Assembly: GCA_964629875.1 (NCBI GenBank)
Contig: CAZVRK010000009.1
Coordinates: forward strand, 1 to 64,000
Direction of reading: 5' to 3'
Origin: UBA3495 sp964629875
Lineage (GTDB): Bacteria; Chloroflexota; Dehalococcoidia; Lucifugimonadales; UBA3495
Length of the DNA: 64,000 nucleotides
Shown: positions 1-7,948 of the stretch, in pieces
Layout: the number at the start of each line of letters is the position of its first letter
Numbering within the stretch: the first letter of the stretch is position 1
Notes under the pieces: generated by a model
The model's input: the letters and a program-made list of their open reading frames with translations, nothing else
Database searches by the model: none
Told to the model about the DNA's origin: nothing
Position numbers and translations under genes: made by a program

Positions 1-53
1 CCTCTGCCTGATCCGGTTACTATAGCTACTTTACCTTCTAAGTTATTGGGCAT
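1..53 (-). CDS. SDR-family oxidoreductase, N-terminal fragment (cut by window edge)
   Basis: Only the first 17 codons are inside the window, read leftward from an ATG at 51-53. The peptide begins MPNNLEGKVAIVTGSGR, which is the start of a classical short-chain dehydrogenase/reductase: a first beta strand followed by the TGxxxG NAD(P)-binding turn. A GGAG ribosome site lies 5 bases upstream of the ATG. The gene follows the two MaoC-type hydratase genes by 24 bases on the same strand, so a 3-oxoacyl reductase (FabG-like) role in the same acyl chain pathway is likely. The substrate cannot be told from this fragment. Confidence 0.75.
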   Translation of the reverse strand, partial: MPNNLEGKVAIVTGSGR

Positions 54-77
54 TGATACTCCATGATTATTTTAATA

Positions 78-530
78 TTAACCTGGTTGTCCGGCTGCAT
101 TACGGCATGGTAATTCTACTGTAGCTGTTCCGGGAGTGGTAATCTCTCCAGAAGAGTTTTCTAGAAGGATGTCACAGTCTACTAGAAATCGGCCATTCTC
201 TTGGTATTTCCGCGTAACAGTTCCTTTAGCGGTTAGACTTTGGTTTGGGTAATCCATTCCTCTGTATTGACACGATAGCTTTCGCAAAAAGCCTAATGGT
301 CCTGCCCAGTCTGTCATTAAGGTGCCTAGAAAAGCGTTTTTCAGCGCACCGTGGATTATTACTCCGGAGAGGCCCGTGTCAATGGCGAAATCCTTGTCGT
401 AATGTATTTCGTAAAAATCTCCTGAAGCGCCAGCATACTGGACTAGTTGCCTTGTTGTTGCTTCTTTGGTTAATGAAGGTATTTCAAACCCTTCGTTTAT
501 ATCTTCCCAATAGGTCTCTTGGCATTTCAT
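78..530 (-). CDS. MaoC-like (R)-specific acyl hydratase/dehydratase, catalytic (HadB-like) subunit
   Basis: A 150-residue single hot-dog domain protein. The hydratase motif is visible at about residues 32-62: ASGD (Asp38), then H43 five residues later, then the downstream VIIHG segment. The Asp/His pair with this spacing is the catalytic dyad of (R)-specific enoyl-CoA hydratases such as PhaJ. The gene lies 28 bases downstream of a second hot-dog gene that lacks the dyad histidine, and is followed by an SDR gene. This matches the heterodimeric HadA-HadB (R)-3-hydroxyacyl dehydratase layout known from mycobacteria. The protein would hydrate or dehydrate enoyl thioesters in the cytoplasm; chain length and CoA or ACP preference are unknown. 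Confidence 0.8.
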   Translation of the reverse strand: MKCQETYWEDINEGFEIPSLTKEATTRQLVQYAGASGDFYEIHYDKDFAIDTGLSGVIIHGALKNAFLGTLMTDWAGPLGFLRKLSCQYRGMDYPNQSLTAKGTVTRKYQENGRFLVDCDILLENSSGEITTPGTATVELPCRNAAGQPG

Positions 531-558
531 GGAATGACTCCCAGTATTTTATTCCATT

Positions 559-1017
559 TTAATAACGGATCAATGTATTCACTTGAGTAGCGACTAATTC
601 CTGAAATTGATTTGTATAACTGATCTCAGTGATTATGAATATCATCAGGCCAACTCGACCACTCCGTTCGCTTATATCCGTGACTGTACCTACGGCCGTT
701 ATTATGTCCCCAGCGCGAATAGGTGAAAAATATTCCCATGAGCTTCCTGCGTCTAGGAGCCGGTCAAAAGGTAAGTCAAAGGGGATTTCAGGTCGTACTA
801 ATCCAGCGGATCTTAAAAATGTTGGTGGAGCGATAATCCCGCCGTGTATGGAACTACGAGCTGCAACTTCATCAGTGTAGATTGGGTTTGTGTCTCCAAT
901 AGCTTCAGCAAACCGGAGTATGGCGCCTTTTTCTATGACAGTATTTATCGGATTGCTCTTGGCTCCAATAGCCTGCTCGATCATGGACTTTGTTAGAAAT
1001 GAACTAGGAGTAGACAA
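559..1017 (-). CDS. MaoC/FAS1-like dehydratase-domain protein, non-catalytic (HadA-like) subunit
   Basis: A hot-dog protein of 152 residues if it starts at the TTG at 1015-1017. That codon has AAGGAG eight bases upstream. The open frame continues upstream to 1122 without family resemblance, so the longer version is unlikely. The segment around FAEAIGDTNPIYTDE aligns with the hydratase motif, but the catalytic His is replaced by Tyr while GDxNPxY is kept. That is typical of the HadA/FAS1-like partner, which binds substrate and leaves catalysis to HadB. Its place directly upstream of the catalytic-type gene supports a heterodimer. Substrate is unknown. Confidence 0.75.
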   Translation of the reverse strand: MSTPSSFLTKSMIEQAIGAKSNPINTVIEKGAILRFAEAIGDTNPIYTDEVAARSSIHGGIIAPPTFLRSAGLVRPEIPFDLPFDRLLDAGSSWEYFSPIRAGDIITAVGTVTDISERSGRVGLMIFIITEISYTNQFQELVATQVNTLIRY

Positions 1018-1211
1018 CCTACGCGCTCCTTGTAATACGGGGCAAAGTCTACATTCACCGTATGAGCGTGTCAAGAATAAGGAGGCTCTTGAAGAGGGTG
1101 TTTGACAAATATATTTGCCCATGCGATATTCCGGTTTGGTGACTATGCAGAAGCTCTAGATTCGTCTAGTGAAAATGTTAAAGCAACCTGAGCGATTTAG
1201 GAGGAATAATA

Positions 1212-2261
1212 ATGCCAGATAAGATAGGAATTATGGGATGCGGAGCTTTAGGCAGCTATGCCGCAGCCTTCTTAACTAAAGAGGGTGAAGACGTTACTTT
1301 AATTGATATGTGGCCAGAACACGTGGAAACCATGAGAAAAGATGGCTTAAGGGCGAGCGGAAGCCAAGGTGATTTCACAGTTCCGGTAAACGCATTGCAT
1401 TTAACAGATGCTCAGGGCATTACGGACTTATTTGATTATGTATTTATTTCTATGAAGTCGTACGATACGGAATGGGCAACTCATTTTATAAAAAGGTATG
1501 TGAAGCCAGAAGGTTTCTTTATATCTTTGCAGAATTGCTGGAATGATCCAGTCATAGGCGAGATTGTCGGGGGCGATAGAGAACTTGGTTGTATAGCTTC
1601 TCATATTGAGGTCGCTTTGTGGGAACCCGGTCATGTGATGAGAGGTGGCGCTCCAGGCCGCGATCATGGGTATACGGTCTTCAGGATTGGGGAGCAAGAC
1701 GGCACTATAACCCCCCGTAGTGAGTTAATTGCTAGTAAAATGGATTATATAGACGCCGCGTATGCTACGGATAATCTGTGGGGTGAGCGTTGGGGAAAAC
1801 TATGCCAAAATGGTATGGGTAATGCAATATCAGCGATGTCCACCCTTGGGTCTCAAGAAATGGCTGAAGATCCACGGTTGCGCTTGATTCGAATTCATCT
1901 GGCAAAAGAGGGTGCACAAGTCGGACTTGCACAAGGATTAAATGTGGTTGACATAAACGGCCAACCTGCACAGATGTGGTCTGAAGCGGACAAAGGAGAC
2001 GTGTTCGAAGAGCTGGATGATTATATGTCCACTCGTGGTGGAAGAGTTAATTGGCTAGCATCAATGGCTCAGGACATTAAAAAGGGTCGCCGCTCTGAGA
2101 CCAATCTCATGAACGGTTTGATTTGTAGCAAAGGACGAGAATCAGGGGTAGAGACCCCGTTCCATGATGCTATAGTCGAGATAATGAAAGGCGTCGACGA
2201 CAAATCGGTAACGCCTGATCCCTCAATAGTTGATAAATTGTTGAAGGCAGTCGGTAGATAG
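1212..2261 (+). CDS. ketopantoate reductase family protein (ApbA/PanE-like)
   Basis: A 349-residue protein with an N-terminal Rossmann fold: GIMGCGALGSYAAAFL at residues 6-21 carries the GxGxxG dinucleotide motif, and LIDMW marks the second strand. The C-terminal helical half has the family segment WGKLCQNGMGN; Lys at about 196 is the expected catalytic lysine. The family reduces 2-dehydropantoate to pantoate with NADPH, but many paralogues act on other 2-oxo acids, and at about 350 residues this one is longer than classical PanE (about 300). No pantothenate genes lie nearby. The start is well supported by AGGAGG seven bases upstream. True pantothenate function is uncertain. Confidence 0.75.
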   Translation: MPDKIGIMGCGALGSYAAAFLTKEGEDVTLIDMWPEHVETMRKDGLRASGSQGDFTVPVNALHLTDAQGITDLFDYVFISMKSYDTEWATHFIKRYVKPEGFFISLQNCWNDPVIGEIVGGDRELGCIASHIEVALWEPGHVMRGGAPGRDHGYTVFRIGEQDGTITPRSELIASKMDYIDAAYATDNLWGERWGKLCQNGMGNAISAMSTLGSQEMAEDPRLRLIRIHLAKEGAQVGLAQGLNVVDINGQPAQMWSEADKGDVFEELDDYMSTRGGRVNWLASMAQDIKKGRRSETNLMNGLICSKGRESGVETPFHDAIVEIMKGVDDKSVTPDPSIVDKLLKAVGR

Positions 2262-2264
2262 GCA

Positions 2265-2289
2265 ATCCCAAGGGGTGCCCTACTGGGAT
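2265..2289 (+). terminator. possible hairpin after the PanE-like gene
   Basis: Just after the stop codon, ATCCCA pairs with TGGGAT and an inner AGGG pairs with CCCT around a GTG loop, leaving a two-base bulge. No clear T-run follows, so intrinsic termination is only a possibility. Confidence 0.35.
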
Positions 2290-2375
2290 AAATTTCAGGG
2301 CTGGGGATAGAGATTTCTCAATATGACGCCGGGTAGGTGCATTTGTTTTTGAAAGTTGAACCAGCAGGGTTTTTC

Positions 2376-2816
2376 ATGCACACGGTGCAACTTATGTTTG
2401 ACTGTGGATGCCCGGCTTCAGAAGATTCACAAGTGAAAAGTTATCTTCTTGAGAAACAGTTGGAACCGAGAATTGAATGGGAAGAAACAATTGAGGGTCG
2501 CACCTATCAATTAATGCAGTTTGGTGGTTGTTACTTGGGCAATCACCTTCAAGAGATTGGGAACCTTCAGAGGAGAGCTGTGGAGACAGAGCTTATTTCT
2601 GAATCAGTGGCGAAGTTTTTAGACGAGATTTCTTCTGATATGTCTGAACTTGATCATGATACTAGATCTAGAATAGAGGAATACCTGATAAGTAAATTCC
2701 ATACAGAAAACAACTTTAACATTAATGAAGCAGGTGAACTGGCGGCTGATATTCCGGCTGAGGAACTACTCAGGGCGTTTAGGGAAATACGGGGTGGTGA
2801 GCAGTCTAGCATTTAG
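2376..2816 (+). CDS. conserved-looking hypothetical protein, about 146 aa
   Basis: I do not recognise a family. From the ATG at 2376 the protein has 146 residues. The first 60 form a mixed alpha/beta stretch with three cysteines (two in a FDCGCP motif, one in FGGCYLG). The rest is acidic and mostly helical. The frame is also open upstream to a GTG at 2337; the ATG is preferred because GCAGGG lies six bases before it. The stop codon abuts the CCA end of the convergent tRNA-Gly gene, so the two genes are separated by no spacer. There is no signal peptide or membrane segment. A cytoplasmic role is all that can be inferred. Confidence 0.6.
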   Translation: MHTVQLMFDCGCPASEDSQVKSYLLEKQLEPRIEWEETIEGRTYQLMQFGGCYLGNHLQEIGNLQRRAVETELISESVAKFLDEISSDMSELDHDTRSRIEEYLISKFHTENNFNINEAGELAADIPAEELLRAFREIRGGEQSSI

Positions 2817-2890
2817 TGGAGCGGGTGATGGGAATCGAACCCACGTGGCTAGCTTGGAAGGCTAGAGCACTACCACTGTGCTACACCCGC
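2817..2890 (-). tRNA. tRNA-Gly (anticodon TCC)
   Basis: On the minus strand the seven-base acceptor GCGGGTG pairs with CACCCGC, followed by discriminator T and an encoded CCA. The D arm is GCAC/GTGC. The anticodon stem CTAGC/GCTAG holds a CTTCCAA loop, giving anticodon TCC, which reads GGA and GGG glycine codons. The T arm carries the usual GGTTCGATTCC-type loop. All four arms close with only one G-U pair in the T stem. A clear sigma-70-type promoter lies 18-46 bases upstream. Confidence 0.96.
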
Positions 2891-2907
2891 TTGATGACAA
2901 CTGGACC

Positions 2908-2936
2908 ATTATAAATCTCGGCAACAGCCTTAACAA
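2908..2936 (-). promoter_or_regulatory. promoter of tRNA-Gly
   Basis: Read on the minus strand: -35 TTGTTA (2931-2936), a 17-base spacer, and a perfect -10 TATAAT (2908-2913), which ends 17 bases before the mature tRNA 5' end at 2890. Spacing and position fit a vegetative sigma factor promoter. Confidence 0.8.
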
Positions 2937-2960
2937 GCTGGTAAATTGAATGTTATGAGA

Positions 2961-3347
2961 TTAGGCCTGTTTGGCGCTATATTCTTCAACTATCTCTACA
3001 GGGGTATTTCTGGCAACTATTAGTTCCATGACCTCGTTGCTATCGTTTACTGGTTGATGCACACCATCCTGTGGTACATAGATGAAATCTCCGGGTCCTA
3101 TGGGGAGTTCATTGTCTAGGTTTTCGCCAATGATGAATCTTCCGTGACCTTTCATAACGTATATCGCGGATTCACAATTGACATGATAATGTGGGCTGGA
3201 AGCACAACCCGGCGGTATTGTTGCTATAGCTAGGTGAATACCTGTCGCTCCTGCTAGTGCCTGTGATACGCCGGCGAGTCGGGTCATTGCACCTGAACAT
3301 ATTTCAGTTTCTAGCGAATCGGGATGAATAACTTGGCATTCGGACAT
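2961..3347 (-). CDS. single-domain cupin protein
   Basis: A 128-residue beta-barrel cupin. Motif 1 is seen as HYHVNCESAIYVMKGHG: His53, His55 and Glu59 would bind a divalent metal. Motif 2 is PGDFIYVPQDGVHQP with His97 as the fourth ligand. These small cupins may be enzymes or ligand-binding regulators, and nothing in the sequence fixes the substrate. It is the last gene of the leftward arginine cluster, 18 bases after the aminotransferase gene, so it is probably co-transcribed. A link to amino-acid metabolism is therefore plausible but not shown. Confidence 0.8.
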   Translation of the reverse strand: MSECQVIHPDSLETEICSGAMTRLAGVSQALAGATGIHLAIATIPPGCASSPHYHVNCESAIYVMKGHGRFIIGENLDNELPIGPGDFIYVPQDGVHQPVNDSNEVMELIVARNTPVEIVEEYSAKQA

Positions 3348-3365
3348 TATTTAGCTCCCATTGAA

Positions 3366-4532
3366 TTACAAAGATTGTACGAACTTAGAAATATTCTCAA
3401 GAGCTATCTGTATGTTTTCTTGAGAGTTAGCGTAAGACAATCGAACGTATCCTTCACCATATTCTCCGAATGCTGACCCTGACAAGAGAGCTACTCCTGC
3501 TTCACTTAACGCTCTTTCTTCGAAATCATGGCTACTCAGACCGGTTTCTGCTATGGAAGGGAATACGTAAAAGGCCCCTTCAGGTTCGGGACATCTGATA
3601 CCTGGTATTGAACGCAGCCCATCGGTGATCAGACGGCGCCTTTGTGAGAATTCATTAGCCATTGCAGTAACATCATCCTGAGGACCATCCAAAGCTGCTA
3701 TGGCTGCCATTTGGCTAAAGGATGCGGCACACGATACGCTATTTACTGCTAAGCGTGTAATATGCGGGACTAATTCTTCAGGGCATATACCATATCCAAG
3801 ACGCCATCCAGTCATAGCGTAACTTTTAGAAAAACCGTCCAAGATGATAGTTCGTTCGGCCATACCGGGGAAGCCGGCAATGGTATAGTGTTCACCTGTA
3901 TATAGAAGGTCCTTGTAGATCTCATCGGCCATGACGTAAATGTCGGGCCGGTTTTCAATGATTTTAGCTATTTCTTTTAACTCTTCATTTGTTAGAGCAG
4001 ACCCGCAGGGATTTTCAGGAGAGTTAAGAATTATCAGTTTTGTTTTGTCTGTAATTTTATTAGCGAAATCCGTCAAATCCGGATGATAGCTCTTCTCTTC
4101 TAATAACTGCATTGGGACAGGGGTAGCTCCAGAAAACCGAATCATAGATTCGTATATTGGGAATCCTGGATTAGGGTAAATAACTTCTACGCCAGGCTCA
4201 GCTAGAGCCAGAATTACATAAAACATTATGGGTTTTGCCCCAGGTGTAACTACGACATGGGATGGGTCTGTATCGATCCCCCGAACCTCTCGGCTGTTCC
4301 TTGCGATTGCTTCACGTAGTTCTGGAAGTCCGGGCGTAGGTCCGTAATGAGTGTATCCATCCTTAAGAGCCTGGATGCCGGCTTGGACTATATGGTCAGG
4401 GGTGTCGAAGTCAGGTTCTCCTATCTCAAGGTGGATGATTTGCTTTCCCTGTGCTTCTAGAGCTCTGGCCTTCGCGAGAACCTCAAAGGCGGTCTCGGTT
4501 CCAAGATTCATCATTCTGCTAGCGATTGTCAT
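3366..4532 (-). CDS. class I pyridoxal-phosphate aminotransferase (aspartate aminotransferase type)
   Basis: A 388-residue fold-type I aminotransferase. Visible PLP-site residues are Asn174 in NSPENPCG, Asp203 and Tyr206 in ADEIYKDL, the Schiff-base Lys236 in DGFSKSYAMTGWRLGYG, and an Arg near the C terminus in YVRLSYAN that would hold the alpha-carboxylate. The pattern is that of the AspB/AspC-like 1-gamma subgroup, which transfers the amino group of aspartate or another amino acid to 2-oxoglutarate. A GAGG site precedes the ATG. It lies 38 bases downstream of argG, and aspartate is the co-substrate of ArgG, so supplying aspartate is a sensible role. Substrate choice cannot be fixed from sequence alone. 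Confidence 0.88.
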   Translation of the reverse strand: MTIASRMMNLGTETAFEVLAKARALEAQGKQIIHLEIGEPDFDTPDHIVQAGIQALKDGYTHYGPTPGLPELREAIARNSREVRGIDTDPSHVVVTPGAKPIMFYVILALAEPGVEVIYPNPGFPIYESMIRFSGATPVPMQLLEEKSYHPDLTDFANKITDKTKLIILNSPENPCGSALTNEELKEIAKIIENRPDIYVMADEIYKDLLYTGEHYTIAGFPGMAERTIILDGFSKSYAMTGWRLGYGICPEELVPHITRLAVNSVSCAASFSQMAAIAALDGPQDDVTAMANEFSQRRRLITDGLRSIPGIRCPEPEGAFYVFPSIAETGLSSHDFEERALSEAGVALLSGSAFGEYGEGYVRLSYANSQENIQIALENISKFVQSL

Positions 4533-4570
4533 TTGATCCTCTAATAATCCTTAGGTTGATATTATTATGG

Positions 4571-5761
4571 TTAGAGTTTTTGTATTTGGTTCTGTGTTTT
4601 TACAGGCAATCCATAAATAGATATGAATCCTTCTGCTGATGAATGATCGAATTCATCACTGCGATCGTAAGTAGCTAGTTGATGCTGATAAAGCGCGTCG
4701 GGAGCCTTTCTCCCAACTACTGTACATGTTCCTTTGTGTAATCTGACTTTAACTTCTCCAGTGACATAGCGCTGTGTACTCTTTATGTAAGCATCGAGGT
4801 CTTGTCTGTGAGCAGTAAACCAGAGTCCGTTATAAACGATATCAGCGTACTCTTGAGAAATTTTAGATTTGGTTCTTGCCTGATCTTTGCTTAACGTTAG
4901 GGTTTCGAGTGATTTATGCGCTGCATGCAAAACAATTGCCGCAGGGGATTCGTAAATTTCTCGGGATTTAATGCCGACTAATCTATTTTCAACATGATCA
5001 ATGCGGCCGACACCATGTGTGCCTGCTAGAGTATTCAGGTGGTTGATTAATGAAACACCGTCCATGCCTTCCCCGTTGATGGCGGTTGGTAATCCCTCGT
5101 CGAAATGTATCTCTAGGTAAACAGGGTCATCGGGTGTGTTAGCAACTGGCTGGGTCCATTCATAGGCTTCTTCTGGTGGTTCTAACCAAGGGTCCTCGAG
5201 TTCTCCCGCTTCTGCGCTTCTGCCCCATAAATTCTCGTCGACTGAAAATCGGCTTTTGCTAGCACTAATAGGTAGGTTTCTCTCTTGGGCGTAATCTAGT
5301 TCGTCATCTCTACTCATTCCCCAATCTCTGATGGGTGCAATGACTTGGATACCTGGTTCTACGGCCAAGATTCCCACTTCTATACGGACCTGGTCGTTCC
5401 CTTTGCCAGTGCATCCATGGGCTACTGCATAAGCGCCCTCAGACACGGCTACCTCGGCTAAGCAGCGTGCTATTAACGGTCTCCCCAAAGCAGTGGCTAA
5501 GGGATAGATGTCTTCATATATCGCTCCTGCTTGCAAGGCAGGGAACAGAAATTCTTGAACTAGGGTGTCCTTGGCGTCGATGGTTATTGCCTTTGCAGCT
5601 CCGACCTCAATTGCTCGGGCCTTTATGGAATCTAAGTCGACCATTCCGAGGTCTATTGTGACCGTGATAATGTCCGCGTCATAATTTTCAATTAGCCACG
5701 GAACTGCCACTGAGGTGTCCAAACCACCGCTATATGCAAGAACAATTTTTTCTTTAGCCAT
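4571..5761 (-). CDS. argG: argininosuccinate synthase
   Basis: Condenses citrulline and aspartate with ATP to argininosuccinate, the penultimate step of arginine synthesis. The 396-residue length is standard. The N-terminal ATP-pyrophosphatase loop AYSGGLDTS is at residues 9-17, and the AHGCTGKGNDQVR segment that binds substrates is intact. It sits in the leftward arginine cluster 40 bases after argD. The ribosome site (AGGAG) is 12 bases from the ATG, rather far. argH, which would complete the pathway, is not in this window. Confidence 0.97.
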   Translation of the reverse strand: MAKEKIVLAYSGGLDTSVAVPWLIENYDADIITVTIDLGMVDLDSIKARAIEVGAAKAITIDAKDTLVQEFLFPALQAGAIYEDIYPLATALGRPLIARCLAEVAVSEGAYAVAHGCTGKGNDQVRIEVGILAVEPGIQVIAPIRDWGMSRDDELDYAQERNLPISASKSRFSVDENLWGRSAEAGELEDPWLEPPEEAYEWTQPVANTPDDPVYLEIHFDEGLPTAINGEGMDGVSLINHLNTLAGTHGVGRIDHVENRLVGIKSREIYESPAAIVLHAAHKSLETLTLSKDQARTKSKISQEYADIVYNGLWFTAHRQDLDAYIKSTQRYVTGEVKVRLHKGTCTVVGRKAPDALYQHQLATYDRSDEFDHSSAEGFISIYGLPVKTQNQIQKL

Positions 5762-5801
5762 TAAATGCCATTACTCCTCTGGCCTAGATGTTTCTGACAG
5801 G

Positions 5802-6992
5802 TTAGATTTGCGCTAAGGCTCCTGATAGCCGTTCCATTGCTTCGTCTATCTCGCTAGGAGTTACGTTAAGGGGCGGCATGAATCGTACCGCATTTGGTCG
5901 AACTCCGTTTAGTAGTAGTCCTGCTGCATTAGCATTAGTTAAGACTTGTGCCGAGATGTCGCTATCAAATTCAAGGGCTGCTAAAAGGCCTTTGCAACGT
6001 ATGTCGCTAATGAATGAAAATTGGGACTTAAGTTTGTGGAGACCTTCGGTCAGATGACTTTCCATTTTCTTTACATACGCAGGGATATCATTTTCGATCA
6101 AGAATTTTGTGCCTGCATATGCCGCAGCTGTAGTTAGGGCGTTGCCTCCAAAAGTGGATCCATGATCCCCCGGCACTAAAGCCATAGCAGATTCTTTCGA
6201 CAAGAAAGCTCCAATTGGGACCCCGTATCCTAATCCCTTAGCCAGGGTCATTACATCCGGCTCCACATTGTATTCCTGGTATCCAAATAAACTACCTAAC
6301 CTGCCCATTCCAGTTTGAACTTCGTCTAATATCAATAGTAGGTTATTCTTGTCACACCATTCTCTTACTCGTACTAGGTAGTCTTCGTCAGGTATTACTA
6401 CCCCACCTTCCCCTTGTACAGGTTCAAGCATGATTGCGGCAGTTTTGTCGGTGGTTGCGTTCATTATGGCTTCCACGTCGTTAAAATCTACGTGTATATA
6501 TCCAGGCTGCAATGGTTGGAAAGCCTCTTGGTAATGTGGTTGTCCTGTAGCTGCCACTGCGGTCATTGTTCGCCCATGGAAAGAGTTAAGGGCGGTAATA
6601 ATCTCGTAGGCTCCATCCCTGTTTTCCTTGCCGTATTTCCGAGCTAGTTTGAGGGCGCCTTCATTCGCCTCAGCTCCACTGTTACCAAAGAAAACCCTGT
6701 CCATGCAGCTATTTTCAATAAGTAGTTCTGCGAGTTGTATCTGAGGTATCGTGTAATATTGGTTAGATGTTTGTAATAATGTGCCAGCTTGTTCCACGAT
6801 AGCATTTGTTATGGCAGGGTGGGAATGGCCTAAGTTATCAACAGCCCAACCCGCTACGAAATCGAGATATTCTTTTCCGTCAGCGTCCCATACTCGTGTT
6901 CCTTCCCCTTTTACGATAACAACTGGCTGTCGCCGGACGGTTTGAGCATAATATTTCTGTTCTTTAGCGATCCAATCTGCACTGTTGGCCAT
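5802..6992 (-). CDS. argD: acetylornithine aminotransferase (class III)
   Basis: Converts N-acetylglutamate semialdehyde to N-acetylornithine using PLP and glutamate. The class III features are clear: the GNSGAEANEGALKLAR phosphate-binding region, LDEVQTGMGR with the cofactor Asp (about 223), and the Schiff-base Lys (about 252) in TLAKGLGYGVPIGA. The ATG at 6990-6992 is taken as the start because GGAGGG lies just before it; an in-frame TTG five codons upstream would overlap that site. The protein is 396 residues, normal for ArgD. It lies between argB and argG in the arginine operon. Activity in lysine synthesis (DapC) is also possible for this family. Confidence 0.93.
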   Translation of the reverse strand: MANSADWIAKEQKYYAQTVRRQPVVIVKGEGTRVWDADGKEYLDFVAGWAVDNLGHSHPAITNAIVEQAGTLLQTSNQYYTIPQIQLAELLIENSCMDRVFFGNSGAEANEGALKLARKYGKENRDGAYEIITALNSFHGRTMTAVAATGQPHYQEAFQPLQPGYIHVDFNDVEAIMNATTDKTAAIMLEPVQGEGGVVIPDEDYLVRVREWCDKNNLLLILDEVQTGMGRLGSLFGYQEYNVEPDVMTLAKGLGYGVPIGAFLSKESAMALVPGDHGSTFGGNALTTAAAYAGTKFLIENDIPAYVKKMESHLTEGLHKLKSQFSFISDIRCKGLLAALEFDSDISAQVLTNANAAGLLLNGVRPNAVRFMPPLNVTPSEIDEAMERLSGALAQI

Positions 6993-7046
6993 ATTAGTTC
7001 CCTCCAATGTAACTCTTTTATTGATGGGTTATAAATGGTAATTGAG

Positions 7047-7838
7047 TCAATAAGTTTTTACTATCCGCGTCCCGTCGGATTGTCCATTTACACAATTTAA
7101 CAACGCCTCTGGTTGACGACCATCTATAATTTCTGCGTAGTTAGAAGTCTCAATTGCTCGAATGCATGCATCTAATTTAGGTATCATGCCCCCACTTATT
7201 ACTTCTGAGTTCAGAAGTATGCTAGCCCGTCTTTGGTCTAAATTTTTGAGCACACGACCGTTACTGTCCATTATTCCCTGTACATCTGTCAAGAATATTA
7301 AGCGGTTGGCTCCTAATGCTCGCGCTATTTCGCCTGCTACAGTGTCTCCATTGATATTTAGTGGCTTGCCGCTATGTTCAGTTCCGTCGAGTCTGTGCAT
7401 GGCCACTGGGGCAATCATCGGAATGTAACCGGCTTCTAATATATTAATAATAGGAGCCGTGTCGACATTTGTCACCTCTCCTACAAAGCCCAGTTCGGGT
7501 TTTGCGATATGGGCTTCCACGAGCCTACCATCAGTACCGCTTAGCCCTATAGTCTTGCCGCCTAATTCTTGCAGAGAACAGACTAATTCTTTATTAACTA
7601 ATCCGGTCAATACTGCTACCACGATATCCAGACTTGGAGCGTCGGTTACGCGCAGCCCATTTACGAAATGAGGGGGTATTCCCTGGCGTTGCATCCACTC
7701 GGAGATAACGTTTCCGCCTCCATGTATCACAACTACATTCATTCCCTGTTGTTGTAATGTGACCAGATCTTTAAGGCTGGTATCGTGGCTGCCTAGGGTA
7801 CTGCCCCCGATTTTTACTACTATCGGTGGGCTTAGCAC
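7047..7838 (-). CDS. argB: acetylglutamate kinase
   Basis: Phosphorylates N-acetylglutamate with ATP, the second step of arginine synthesis. The amino-acid kinase fold is marked by VVKIGGS near residue 8, the substrate-binding VIHGGGNVI at about 37, and a C-terminal nucleotide-binding region with FLTDVQGI and SGGMIPKL. At 263 residues it is a typical short ArgB without an N-terminal extension. The start is a GTG with AGGAGG five bases upstream. It follows argJ by 110 bases and precedes argD by 54. The enzyme is often inhibited by arginine in organisms using the ArgJ cycle, but that cannot be judged here. Confidence 0.95.
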   Translation of the reverse strand: MLSPPIVVKIGGSTLGSHDTSLKDLVTLQQQGMNVVVIHGGGNVISEWMQRQGIPPHFVNGLRVTDAPSLDIVVAVLTGLVNKELVCSLQELGGKTIGLSGTDGRLVEAHIAKPELGFVGEVTNVDTAPIINILEAGYIPMIAPVAMHRLDGTEHSGKPLNINGDTVAGEIARALGANRLIFLTDVQGIMDSNGRVLKNLDQRRASILLNSEVISGGMIPKLDACIRAIETSNYAEIIDGRQPEALLNCVNGQSDGTRIVKTY

Positions 7839-7948
7839 TTTTTCCTCCTATGCTCAATCATTAGATGATTCGACAGAAACACTTTAAGCATCACTTTAAT
7901 GGGTAGTAGTCCTGAAGAATTTTGTTACTGATGTAAGTGTACGCTGTT

